Shown here: piece by piece, positions 9,806 through 18,922 of the stretch
How the letters are laid out: each line of letters opens with the position of its first letter
How positions within the stretch are numbered: position 1 is the first letter of the stretch
Source: Acidiluteibacter ferrifornacis
GTDB lineage: Bacteria; Bacteroidota; Bacteroidia; Flavobacteriales_E; Vicingaceae
Direction of reading: 5' to 3'
NCBI RefSeq assembly: GCF_009909615.1
Contig: NZ_WWNE01000006.1
Span: 186,001 to 250,000 of the forward strand
DNA length: 64,000 bases
Notes under the pieces: generated by a model
The model's database searches: none
What the model saw: only the letters and a program-made list of their open reading frames with translations
Told to the model about the DNA's origin: nothing
Program-made: the position numbers and the translations under genes

Positions 9806-10028
9806 CAAAAGTGGAGTTTCAGTATTGGTTTTCAATCAAATTCAAATCGGTAGTTGTGTATTTAATGCTCACTCCTGGAGAAAAAAGACATCATTTTCTA
9901 AATCTACATAAAAAAAAGACAAAAACCAGAAAACCTTAATTGCCTTAATTTGAGACTCATAACACAAATCAATCAACTTTGGAATTTTTATTGTTTCAAA
10001 CATAGAATAACCATAAAACTTAGAAATT

Positions 10029-10190
10029 ATGTTACGTTGGACAATCACATTTTTAATTATCGCATTAATCGCAGCAGTATTTGGTTTTGGTGGTATAGCC
10101 GCTGGAGCCGCATCCATTGCAAAAATCCTATTTTTTATCTTTATTGTTTTATTTGTGCTCTCTTTATTAAAGGGGTTATTCTCAAAATAA
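10029..10190 (+). CDS. DUF1328 small membrane protein
   Basis: A 53-residue ORF. It starts [20 protein letters not shown] and continues with a [16 protein letters not shown] segment, which is the DUF1328 (UPF0391, YtjA-like) pattern: two hydrophobic helices separated by a glycine/alanine-rich turn. Members are tiny inner-membrane proteins of unknown role, often stress-induced. It stands alone, upstream region about 190 nt, and ends 6 nt before the stop of the convergent substrate-binding protein gene. The opposite strand is also open here (9869-10117) but encodes nothing recognisable. Confidence 0.85.
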   Translation: MLRWTITFLIIALIAAVFGFGGIAAGAASIAKILFFIFIVLFVLSLLKGLFSK

Positions 10191-10196
10191 TATTGA

Positions 10197-11828
10197 TCAC
10201 ATTTTTACTTTTTTAAGGGATAATAAATTCATGGGATTAACACCCAAACCTTCTAAGGATTTGGGAACAAATCTTACAACTTGGTCGTAAAAGAGCGGCA
10301 CTATTGCAGCATCTTTTATGATCATTTTATCCATCTCTTCATACAAAGCAATTCTAGCACTATCGTTCGGTTCACTTAATCCGCTCCAATATAATCGATC
10401 GTATTCACTTGAGCTATATCTTGTGTAATTAGGACCGTCAGGAGCTAGATTTTTTCCATAAAAAAGTGCCAAATAGTTTTCTGCATCAGGATAATCTGCC
10501 ACCCAGGACTTTCTAAAAAAAGTCATATTCCCTTGTGCGACCATTTCATTATGTGTCCCTGATGGATTGACTTCAATTTCTAACGATATTCCAATGTCTT
10601 TTAACTCATGCTGTATATACTCGCATAAATCTAGGTATTGAGCTGTGGTGTTCAAAGTAATTTTAGGCACTTTGTTTTGCTTGTCAAACCCTACTTCTCT
10701 TAATAAAGCCTTTGCCTTTTTTGGATTATAATCGTAACCTTCAAATTCAGAAGTAAAACCAGGAAGTCCTTTTGGAATAAACCCATTATTGGCAGGAGTG
10801 CCAATTCCCTTTCTCAAATACAACAACATCTTTTTACGATTGAACCCATAATTGATGGCTTGACGAACTTGCAAATACTTCAATGGAGAACTTCCATCAA
10901 CAATTTCCTTTGCTTGTAAATTGAACCCCAAGTATTCAGTATTTAAATATGGAACAGTTATCATTTTTACACGGTCTGAGTATTTCACTTTCAAACCTCC
11001 GTCAGAATTCAAGATTTCGTCCTTATAGCTGCCATTTAATCCAGAAATATAATCGAGATCACCTTTTAAAAACTTCAAAAATGCAACCTCTTCGTCTTTA
11101 TTGAAAGTTACGTTGACAGCATCTATATAGGGCAGCCTATTTCCATCTTCATCCAACTCAAAGTATTCTTCATTCTTTACAAAGACTAGTTTATTGGATT
11201 CACTCCAAAATTTAAATTTAAATGGTCCGGTGCCTATAGGATGTTGCCTAAAATCTTCTCCGTAATGAGTAACTACCTCTTCTGGTACAACTGAACAATA
11301 TTGCATTGTCAAAATACCTAAAAATGGTGGAAAAGCCGTTTTCAATTCAATCTCCAAAACCGAATCTGAGATTGCTCTAAAGGCATAATTATCAACTGAA
11401 TCTTTTTGCACAAAATTAAAAACCCAAGAACCTGGAGAGGCTAAACCTTGATCAACCAGACGATTAAAGCTATATTCAAAATCTCGAGCTGTTACTTTCC
11501 GACTTAATTCATTCTCAAACAAGTCACTTTCGTGAAATAACACATCGTTTCTTAAAACAAATCGATACAATTTACCTGAATCCAAAACCTCCCAAGATTT
11601 AGCAATACAAGGAACCACATTTAAGTTCTCATCCATTTGAACCAATCCATTGAATAATTGGTTTACAGCAGAAATATTCTCCAGATTTCTGGTAAAAGCA
11701 GGATCCAAAGAGGTTATCCCATTGGGCTCGTTGTATCTAAATATAGCAACGTCTTTATACTGCTCCCTTCTGCTGGTACAGCCCAAAAACATTAAAAAAA
11801 CGAATATTAAACTAACCTGTTTTCCCAC
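10197..11828 (-). CDS. Family 5 (OppA/DppA-type) peptide-binding lipoprotein
   Basis: 543 residues. The start is GTG at 11828; no ATG lies close by. A lipoprotein signal with lipobox MFLGC puts the lipidated Cys at residue 17. The mature part matches SBP_bac_5 proteins: TSLDPAFTRN, LVQMDENLNVVPCIAKSWEV and the YRFVLRNDVLFHE segment near the N-terminus, then PYLNTEYLGFNLQA. Such proteins capture oligopeptides for an ABC importer, but no permease or ATPase gene is adjacent. It may serve a distant transporter, or act as a stand-alone scavenger as in several Bacteroidota. Confidence 0.87.
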   Translation of the reverse strand: MGKQVSLIFVFLMFLGCTSRREQYKDVAIFRYNEPNGITSLDPAFTRNLENISAVNQLFNGLVQMDENLNVVPCIAKSWEVLDSGKLYRFVLRNDVLFHESDLFENELSRKVTARDFEYSFNRLVDQGLASPGSWVFNFVQKDSVDNYAFRAISDSVLEIELKTAFPPFLGILTMQYCSVVPEEVVTHYGEDFRQHPIGTGPFKFKFWSESNKLVFVKNEEYFELDEDGNRLPYIDAVNVTFNKDEEVAFLKFLKGDLDYISGLNGSYKDEILNSDGGLKVKYSDRVKMITVPYLNTEYLGFNLQAKEIVDGSSPLKYLQVRQAINYGFNRKKMLLYLRKGIGTPANNGFIPKGLPGFTSEFEGYDYNPKKAKALLREVGFDKQNKVPKITLNTTAQYLDLCEYIQHELKDIGISLEIEVNPSGTHNEMVAQGNMTFFRKSWVADYPDAENYLALFYGKNLAPDGPNYTRYSSSEYDRLYWSGLSEPNDSARIALYEEMDKMIIKDAAIVPLFYDQVVRFVPKSLEGLGVNPMNLLSLKKVKM

Positions 11829-11943
11829 ACTGCGAATATGCTAAATTTATAGCGTTTTTGCTCATTTTTATAGATAAAAGTGTTCCTTCATTTCATCATC
11901 ACCACTATCCAATAAAGAGCTTATTATTTCTACTTGAATTTGG

Positions 11944-11951
11944 TAACTTTG
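11944..11951 (+). promoter_or_regulatory. Promoter -7 box of mtaB
   Basis: TAACTTTG fits TAnnTTTG; no well-spaced TTG was found. The 14-mer TAACTTTGCGCCCT here recurs exactly before typA (23927-23940). The ATG lies 7 nt after the box, so the leader is very short. Confidence 0.5.
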
Positions 11952-11958
11952 CGCCCTC

Positions 11959-13272
11959 ATGAATCACAGTAAGAAAGTCGCATTTTACACACTTGGCTGC
12001 AAGCTGAATTTTTCAGAAACCTCTGGCATAGCTAGAACTTTTGAAGAAGCTGGATACGCACGTGTTGATTTTCAAGATCGACCAGACATCTTTATCATTA
12101 ATACTTGCTCTGTAACTGAGAATGCAGACAAAAAATGCAAGCAACTCGTCAAACAAGCAAAAAAGATATCTCCTGATGCCTATGTTGCAATTATTGGTTG
12201 CTATGCACAGTTGAAACCTGAAGAAATCTCCAAAATCAAGGGAGTAAATATGGTACTTGGAGCTGCCGAAAAATTCAATATACTTGAACATATCGCTAAA
12301 GTAGATGCAGAGAGAGAATCTAAAATAGTTGCTTCAGAAATAAAACATGTTAGAGAATTTATTCCTTCCTACTCTATCGGCGATCGTACACGTACTTTCT
12401 TAAAAGTGCAAGACGGATGTGATTATTTCTGCTCATTCTGTACAATTCCATTAGCTAGAGGAAGAAGTAGGAGCAATACTATTGCCCAAACTTTATCAGT
12501 TGCTAAAGAAGTTGCTGATACAGATGTAAAAGAAGTGGTTTTAACAGGAGTAAACATTGGTGATTTTGGAAAAGGAACCGAAGAAAACTTTTTCGGACTA
12601 GTTCAAGAGTTGGATAAAATTAAAGGAATCGATCGATTTAGAATTTCATCCATCGAGCCGAACTTATTAAGCAATGAAATTATAGATTTTGTGGCTAAAA
12701 GCAGAAGTTTTGTACCTCACTTTCATATCCCTCTACAATCCGGAAGCGACAATATATTGAAGTTGATGCGCAGAAGATATGCAACTGATCTATATCGAAA
12801 TAGAATCGAGCAAATTAAACAACTAATGCCTGACGCTTGTATAGGTGTAGATGTAATCGTGGGTTATCCTGGAGAAACAGACGAAGAATTCATGAAAACT
12901 GTTCACTTCCTAAAAGATATCGACATCTCCTACTTACATGTGTTCACTTATTCCGAAAGAAATAACACTACCGCCGTTAGAAGTGAAGATGTTATTCCGA
13001 TGGAGATTAGAAAGGAACGTAGTAAACAATTACATCTTTTATCAGATAAAAAGAAACGTCACTTTTATGAACAACAACTTGGCAAACCAGTTACTGTATT
13101 GTTCGAAACAGAGAATCACGATGGGTTTATGCATGGTTTTACTGAAAATTATTTAAAAATCAAGGCTCCATTTAACCCCCACTTTGTGAACCAGTTGAAA
13201 AAAGTGATTCCTTATAAAATTGAATTTGATGGACTGATGCTAGCAGAAGTTCAAGTTGAAGCAATAGCTTAA
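11959..13272 (+). CDS. mtaB: tRNA t6A37 methylthiotransferase MtaB
   Basis: Radical-SAM enzyme that methylthiolates N6-threonylcarbamoyladenosine at tRNA position 37. 437 residues. The N-terminal MTTase domain begins TLGCKLNFSE and supplies cluster ligands Cys14, Cys50 (INTCSVTEN) and Cys81 (IIGCYAQ). The radical-SAM CxxxCxxC motif is Cys154, Cys158 and Cys161 in DGCDYFCSFC, followed by IPLARGRSRS. A C-terminal TRAM-like domain follows. TLGCK near the start favours MtaB over MiaB or RimO. ubiE begins 12 nt downstream, so the two are probably cotranscribed. Confidence 0.93.
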   Translation: MNHSKKVAFYTLGCKLNFSETSGIARTFEEAGYARVDFQDRPDIFIINTCSVTENADKKCKQLVKQAKKISPDAYVAIIGCYAQLKPEEISKIKGVNMVLGAAEKFNILEHIAKVDAERESKIVASEIKHVREFIPSYSIGDRTRTFLKVQDGCDYFCSFCTIPLARGRSRSNTIAQTLSVAKEVADTDVKEVVLTGVNIGDFGKGTEENFFGLVQELDKIKGIDRFRISSIEPNLLSNEIIDFVAKSRSFVPHFHIPLQSGSDNILKLMRRRYATDLYRNRIEQIKQLMPDACIGVDVIVGYPGETDEEFMKTVHFLKDIDISYLHVFTYSERNNTTAVRSEDVIPMEIRKERSKQLHLLSDKKKRHFYEQQLGKPVTVLFETENHDGFMHGFTENYLKIKAPFNPHFVNQLKKVIPYKIEFDGLMLAEVQVEAIA

Positions 13273-13284
13273 TTAAGAGAAAAA

Positions 13285-14007
13285 ATGGCAGTAGTTCCCT
13301 ACAAAGACAAAGCAGAAGGAAAAAAAGAGCAAGTCGCTGAAATGTTCAACAACATCTCAGCTAGATATGACTTTTTGAATCATTTTCTATCGTTAGGTAT
13401 TGATATCCTATGGCGTAAAAAGGCGATACGCTTACTGAAGGATATTCATCCAAAACAAATTTTAGATGTTGCAACAGGAACCGGAGATTTTGCAATTGAA
13501 GCCTTGTCTTTAAATCCTACTAAAGTGACTGGAATTGACATCAGTTCTGGCATGTTGGAAGTTGGACGTGAGAAGATGAAGAAAAAAGGCCATGACGGTA
13601 GAATTGAAATGTTATTAGGCGATTCAGAAAACCTTCCTTTCGATAGCAATCATTTTGATGCAATTACTGTAGGGTTTGGTGTTCGAAACTTCGAGCATCT
13701 AGAGAAAGGCCTTTCTGAAATGAATAGAGTATTGCGTCCTGGAGGAAAAACAGCAGTTTTAGAGTTTTCTAAGCCGAAGAGATTTCCTATTAAACAAATT
13801 TATAACTTCTATTTCTTGAACATTTTGCCGACAATTGGCAAATTAGTCTCCAAAGACAGTTCAGCATATACTTATTTACCTGAATCGGTGAATGCTTTTC
13901 CTGAAGGAGATGATTTTGTGAAGATTTATCAGAAATGCGGTTATAAAAATATTACCGTACATCCTCTATTTTTTGGCATCGCAAGTATTTATTTAGGAGA
14001 GAAATAA
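13285..14007 (+). CDS. ubiE: Demethylmenaquinone methyltransferase UbiE/MenG
   Basis: SAM-dependent C-methylation of demethylmenaquinone, the last step of menaquinone synthesis. 240 residues, normal length. Recognisable motifs are MFNNISARYDFLNHFLSLG near the N-terminus, the SAM-binding LDVATGTGDFAIEA, GFGVRNFE, and the C-terminal block LKFSKPK-like (LEFSKPKRFPIKQIYNFYF). In a menaquinone-using Bacteroidota, MenG would be the functional name. It lies between mtaB and the PorT-like gene, an arrangement seen in many relatives. Confidence 0.95.
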   Translation: MAVVPYKDKAEGKKEQVAEMFNNISARYDFLNHFLSLGIDILWRKKAIRLLKDIHPKQILDVATGTGDFAIEALSLNPTKVTGIDISSGMLEVGREKMKKKGHDGRIEMLLGDSENLPFDSNHFDAITVGFGVRNFEHLEKGLSEMNRVLRPGGKTAVLEFSKPKRFPIKQIYNFYFLNILPTIGKLVSKDSSAYTYLPESVNAFPEGDDFVKIYQKCGYKNITVHPLFFGIASIYLGEK

Positions 14008-14052
14008 TTTTCTTCTTCTTACGTTTGTACCATTGTAAACACTACCTATTTT

Positions 14053-14769
14053 ATGAATCTGAGATCTCTTTTATTTAGCTTACTAATTTTCACAAGCTTT
14101 ATTGCATTGGCCCAGAAGCCAAAGGTTGAAAATTTGCCCAACTTTAAGCAAAAGAGGATTCATTTTGGGTTTTCATTAGGCCTAAATAACGCAGGTTACA
14201 CATTAGATCGGAAACAAATTGATGTTAAGTCAGACAGTTTACTCCGATTGGATGTTGAAAGTCAAAGTGGCTTTAATTTAGGAATTGTTTCTGCACTTCA
14301 CTTCAATGAATTCTTTTCCTTGCGATTTGTGCCTACGCTTTCCTTCGCTCAACGAAATTTAAATTACACTTTTAATAATCCTTCAACAGGAGAGTCAGAA
14401 GTATTAATCAAGCCATTAGAATCAACCAATATTGAGCTACCATTACTTTTTAAATACCGTTCTCAACGATTAAATAATTTTGCAGCTTATTTAATTGCAG
14501 GAGGTAAGTATGTTATAGATTTAGCCTCAAATGAGGATGTAAACAATGCGGACTTACGTGAATTAATCGTAAAACAGCAGTCTCAATACGTGGCCGCTGA
14601 AGTAGGTATTGGAACAGATTTCTTTTTACCTTATTTCAAATTCTCGATTGAAGGAAAAATGTCCTACGGCATAAAAAATATTATCGTTCGTGACAACACA
14701 ATTTTCTCTAACCCTATTGAACGAATGTTACCAAAAATGTTCATCCTTTCGCTGCACTTCGAAGGTTAA
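14053..14769 (+). CDS. porT: PorT/SprT-like outer-membrane beta-barrel protein (T9SS)
   Basis: 238 residues with a signal peptide (cleavage after IALAQ) and a C-terminal barrel of amphipathic strands ending in phenylalanine-rich FILSLHFEG. The segment KRIHFGFSLGLNNAGY right after the signal, and the location directly after ubiE, match the PorT/SprT proteins of the type IX secretion and gliding machinery. PorT is needed for T9SS function, probably in the outer membrane. A TACGTTTG box at 14020-14027 may provide an additional promoter. Assignment among small PorT-family barrels is less certain than the barrel fold, but the synteny supports it, and T9SS cargo genes are present in this window. 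Confidence 0.75.
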   Translation: MNLRSLLFSLLIFTSFIALAQKPKVENLPNFKQKRIHFGFSLGLNNAGYTLDRKQIDVKSDSLLRLDVESQSGFNLGIVSALHFNEFFSLRFVPTLSFAQRNLNYTFNNPSTGESEVLIKPLESTNIELPLLFKYRSQRLNNFAAYLIAGGKYVIDLASNEDVNNADLRELIVKQQSQYVAAEVGIGTDFFLPYFKFSIEGKMSYGIKNIIVRDNTIFSNPIERMLPKMFILSLHFEG

Positions 14770-14838
14770 GATTTCTTAAACCATTCTATTTTCTACTGCT
14801 GAAATGCTTATTCTTGTTGACTGAAATTACATCACAAC

Positions 14839-16587
14839 ATGACTGAATTAAGCTGGATTGATTGGACAGTAATGCTGACTACACTATTTACCATAGTGGC
14901 ATATGGCGTGTGGAAGACACGTGGCAGCAAAAACATAGAGAGTTATTTACTAGGAGATAAAGCTTCAAATTGGTGGACCATCGGTTTATCCGTTATGGCC
15001 ACGCAAGCAAGCGCCATCACTTTTCTTTCTACCCCCGGGCAAGCCTATATGGAGGGAATGGGCTTTGTGCAATTTTACTTTGGATTGCCATTGGCTATGA
15101 TTATCATTTCAGCCGTTTTTATTCCATTATACTATCGATTAAAAGTTTATACTGCCTACGAATTTCTAGAATCAAGATTCGATAATAAAACCCGGGCATT
15201 AACAGCCATTTTGTTTTTAATTCAGAGAGGGTTAGCAGCAGGAATTACCATATATGCACCTGCTATTATTTTATCGCAAATAGTCGGTTGGAGTCTTAAT
15301 TTTACCATACTTTTCATTGGAATTTTGGTAATCATTTACACCGTCTCCGGTGGAACCAAAGCAGTGAGTCAAACCCATAAGCAACAAATGGGAATCATTT
15401 TTTTAGGCATGTTCATCGCATTTGGAATGCTGATTTCCTTTATTGGAGACTCTGTGAACTTTGGACAATCATTGGACATTGCAGGTGCCATGGGCAAATT
15501 AAACATTATCGATACAGAATTTAACCCTGAATCCAAATACAACATTTGGTCAGGTCTAATCGGTGGACTATTCCTCCAACTTTCCTATTTCGGTACTGAT
15601 CAATCTCAAGTGCAACGATACCTTTCTGGGAGTTCAGTCAAAGAAAGTCGACTCGGTTTAATGTTCAATGGATTGCTGAAGATTCCAATGCAATTTTTTA
15701 TCCTATTCGTAGGAGTTATGGTTTTCGTATTTTATCAATTCACTACTCCTCCTATTCACTTTAATGAAGCAAACATCGCTAAAATTCAACAGTCAGAATA
15801 TGCTGAAGAATTCAATCAGTTGGAAAGCAATTATAATCAACTCATTGAAACCAAAAAGCAAGCACAGTTAGATTTTGTAGCAGCCAAAGAAAATGGAGAG
15901 ACTGTAATAATAGAAGCGCAGAAAACGACCATCAATCAACTGCAAGCGAAGGCAGATGCAATGCGCGAAGAAAGTAAAGCACTCATACTTAAAGTAGATG
16001 AGAATGCTGAAACTAAAGACGACGATTACATCTTCATCACGTTTGTTATTAACTACCTTCCTATTGGTGTGATTGGATTATTACTCGCGGTCATTTTCTC
16101 CGCAGCCATGTCTTCCACTTCTTCAGAATTAAACGCATTAGGTTCCACTGCTACGGTTGATATGTACAAACGAAATTTCAAAAAGGAAGGCTCAGACACT
16201 CATTATTTAAAAGCATCAAAGCTGTTGACAGGATTATTTGGAGTATTCGCTATTCTGTTCGCAACTTTAGCGAGTCTTTTCGAGAACTTAATTGAAGCTG
16301 TTAACATCCTAGGTTCTCTATTTTATGGAACCATTTTAGGTGTTTTCTTAGTCGCTTTCTTTTTTAAATACATTAAAGGAAATGCAACTTTTATCTCCGC
16401 CGTGATTTCTCAGATTCTAATCGGAGTATTGTTTTATTTGAATAGAAGCGGAATCTATGAAATAGGTTATTTATGGTATAACCTGATCGGCCCGGCGCTT
16501 GTTATTTTGTTTGGATTCCTATTTCAAATTGCTCTTCCTAACAAAAAGGATGGCGATCCAATGCACAACAATTCATCAGCTCAATAG
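14839..16587 (+). CDS. Sodium:solute symporter (SSS family)
   Basis: 582 residues with about 13 hydrophobic helices in the SSS/LeuT-like arrangement. The start region WKTRGSKNIESYLLGDK and GLSVMATQASAITFLSTPGQ are family signatures, as is FSAAMSSTSSELNALGSTAT late in the protein. A hydrophilic, predicted coiled-coil insert lies between helices (about residues 312-395), rich in Glu, Lys and Gln, and is unusual for bacterial SSS members. The solute cannot be told from sequence. Its neighbours are a dipeptidyl peptidase and peptide transporters, so an organic nutrient is likely. Confidence 0.88.
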   Translation: MTELSWIDWTVMLTTLFTIVAYGVWKTRGSKNIESYLLGDKASNWWTIGLSVMATQASAITFLSTPGQAYMEGMGFVQFYFGLPLAMIIISAVFIPLYYRLKVYTAYEFLESRFDNKTRALTAILFLIQRGLAAGITIYAPAIILSQIVGWSLNFTILFIGILVIIYTVSGGTKAVSQTHKQQMGIIFLGMFIAFGMLISFIGDSVNFGQSLDIAGAMGKLNIIDTEFNPESKYNIWSGLIGGLFLQLSYFGTDQSQVQRYLSGSSVKESRLGLMFNGLLKIPMQFFILFVGVMVFVFYQFTTPPIHFNEANIAKIQQSEYAEEFNQLESNYNQLIETKKQAQLDFVAAKENGETVIIEAQKTTINQLQAKADAMREESKALILKVDENAETKDDDYIFITFVINYLPIGVIGLLLAVIFSAAMSSTSSELNALGSTATVDMYKRNFKKEGSDTHYLKASKLLTGLFGVFAILFATLASLFENLIEAVNILGSLFYGTILGVFLVAFFFKYIKGNATFISAVISQILIGVLFYLNRSGIYEIGYLWYNLIGPALVILFGFLFQIALPNKKDGDPMHNNSSAQ

Positions 16588-16662
16588 GCCGTTTGTACTG
16601 CGTTGTTAAATACTTTGAACAGATTTAAGTAAATTCGAGCCTCGTAATTTAATTTTCTATTT

Positions 16663-18846
16663 ATGAATAAAATTTATCTTGCTGCAGCAGCATTGATTAT
16701 CGGCTTTTCTACCACTATAAAAGCTCAGAATACAGGACAAATTTCACTAGAAGACATTTGGAAAAAATACAGTTATTCTCCCAAATATGTGAGAGGGTTA
16801 ACCTCCATGAAAGATGGCCTGCACTACACCACTTTAGAGCGTTCAAAGCAGGGAACTTTTATAGTAAAATACGCATATAATACTGGAAAGGCTGTAGATA
16901 CTATTATAAAGCCAGGAGTTTTAAAATACGATAACGAAGTAATTTCCATCAATGATTACAGCTTCAGTGCAGATGAAAAGAAGATGCTTATTGCCACAGA
17001 CCAAGAAAGTATCTATAGACACTCGTCCAAATCTCAATACTTTGTAGTCGAACTTAATTCTGGTAAGTTGCAAAAGCTCACTGATGGCAACAAACAAATG
17101 TATGCCACCTTTTCTCCCTCTGCAGACAAAGTTGGTTTCGTAAGAGATAACAACCTCTTTTATGTGGATTTAAAAACCATGAAAGAAACTGCTGTTACAA
17201 CAGATGGAGAGTACAATAAAATTATTAATGGAGCATCCGACTGGGTTTATGAAGAAGAACTGGTATTGGTTCAAGCTTTTCAGTGGGCGAATGATGGCAG
17301 CCAGATTGCTTTTTACAAATTTGACGAAAGTAGAGTAAAGCAATTTAATATGGCCATGTACGGAAGCCTCTACCCTACTGATTACGAATTCAAATATCCA
17401 AAAGCGGGAGAAGAAAATTCAAAAGTGAGTATTCACGTTTATCATTTAGAAAACGGCAATACAGTTGACGTTGAACTGACAAAACCTTACGAATACATCA
17501 CTGCTATTCAATGGACGAAATCAGAGAATCAGTTAGCTCTTTTATGTAGCAATCGTCATCAAAATGAGTTGGATATCAATATCGCAAATACAACTACAGG
17601 AAAAGTAAAAACAACTTACACTGAAACCTCAGACACTTATATTGAAATGCCTTTCTTTATCGAGTTTATGGAGGATCAAAAAAGTTACATCGTTTTGAGT
17701 GAGAGAGATGGTTTTAACCACATATATCAGCATTTTTTAAATGGGGGAAAAGTCAATCAAATCACTAAAGGAGAATTTGAGATAACTGAACTGTATGGAA
17801 TTGATGAGAAAAACAAAAAGGTATACTTTCAGTCGGCGGAGGTTTCGCCTATGGAACGACATGTTTACAGCATAGGATTAAATGGAAAATCTAAAAAGAA
17901 ATTAACAGCTAAAGCAGGAACAAATGATGCGTCGTTTAGTAACTCATTTGATTACTTTATCAATTACCATACTGATGCCAATCATCCTTACTACATTACT
18001 TTGAATACCAACGATGGAAAAGTAAAGCGAGTATTAGAAGACAATAAAGCTCTTAATGAAAAGTTAGACCAACTAGCAATTGCTCCAAAAGAGTTCTTTT
18101 CATTCAAAACTTCAGAGGGTATTTCTTTAAATGCGTGGATGATTAAGCCTGCAAACTTTGACGCTTCAAAAAAGTATCCAGTATTTTTAACAATTTACGG
18201 TGGTCCTGGCTCACAAACGGTAACTGATAGCTGGGGAAGTTCCAATTATTTCTGGCATCAGATGTTGGCACAACAAGGCTATATTGTCGTTTCTGTAGAC
18301 AATAGAGGAACTGGTGCTAGGGGTGCAGAATTCAAAAAGTGTACTTACAAGCAACTGGGAAAACTTGAAGTGCTAGATCAGATAGAAGCTGCTAAACATT
18401 TTGCAACTTTACTATATGTAGACGGAGATAGAATTGGAGTTCAAGGTTGGAGCTACGGTGGATTTATGTCTTCTAACCTTTTACTAAAAGGAGCCGAGCA
18501 GTTCAAAATGGCAATTGCAGTAGCACCGGTAACTAACTGGAGGTTCTACGACTCTATCTACACAGAACGATACATGCAAACGCCACAAGAAAATCCAGAA
18601 GGTTATGATGATAATTCGCCAATAAATCACGTTGGAAAACTGGAAGGAAAGTATTTATTAGTTCATGGAACTGCAGACGATAATGTGCATTATCAAAATG
18701 CCGCTGAAATGACTACTGCTCTAGTCAATGCAGACAAACAATTTACTCAATTCTCGTATCCCGATAAAAATCATGGTATTTATGGTGGAAACACACGATT
18801 TCACCTGTACACCTTAATGACGAATTTTATCAAAGAGAATTTATAA
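16663..18846 (+). CDS. S9 family peptidase, dipeptidyl peptidase IV type
   Basis: 727 residues. A signal peptide (to about residue 21, IKAQ) precedes a beta-propeller DPP IV N-terminal domain and a C-terminal alpha/beta hydrolase. The catalytic triad is Ser597 in GWSYGGFMS, Asp672 in HGTADDNVH and His704 in KNHGIYGG. DWVYEEE in the propeller is the double-Glu motif that binds the substrate N-terminus, which supports exodipeptidase activity on X-Pro or X-Ala peptides. It is probably periplasmic. Two POT peptide transporters follow, a sensible partner for released dipeptides. Confidence 0.92.
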   Translation: MNKIYLAAAALIIGFSTTIKAQNTGQISLEDIWKKYSYSPKYVRGLTSMKDGLHYTTLERSKQGTFIVKYAYNTGKAVDTIIKPGVLKYDNEVISINDYSFSADEKKMLIATDQESIYRHSSKSQYFVVELNSGKLQKLTDGNKQMYATFSPSADKVGFVRDNNLFYVDLKTMKETAVTTDGEYNKIINGASDWVYEEELVLVQAFQWANDGSQIAFYKFDESRVKQFNMAMYGSLYPTDYEFKYPKAGEENSKVSIHVYHLENGNTVDVELTKPYEYITAIQWTKSENQLALLCSNRHQNELDINIANTTTGKVKTTYTETSDTYIEMPFFIEFMEDQKSYIVLSERDGFNHIYQHFLNGGKVNQITKGEFEITELYGIDEKNKKVYFQSAEVSPMERHVYSIGLNGKSKKKLTAKAGTNDASFSNSFDYFINYHTDANHPYYITLNTNDGKVKRVLEDNKALNEKLDQLAIAPKEFFSFKTSEGISLNAWMIKPANFDASKKYPVFLTIYGGPGSQTVTDSWGSSNYFWHQMLAQQGYIVVSVDNRGTGARGAEFKKCTYKQLGKLEVLDQIEAAKHFATLLYVDGDRIGVQGWSYGGFMSSNLLLKGAEQFKMAIAVAPVTNWRFYDSIYTERYMQTPQENPEGYDDNSPINHVGKLEGKYLLVHGTADDNVHYQNAAEMTTALVNADKQFTQFSYPDKNHGIYGGNTRFHLYTLMTNFIKENL

Positions 18847-18922
18847 GAATTTAAACAATCATTTATCTAAAGTTAAAATTTACTACTTTAGGACACTTAA
18901 TCTAAAAAAAGCAGACTGCGAT

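Noticed and set aside
9869-10117. 82-codon frame on the minus strand over the DUF1328 gene
   Set aside because: No recognisable protein features, and it overlaps a clearly better gene on the other strand.
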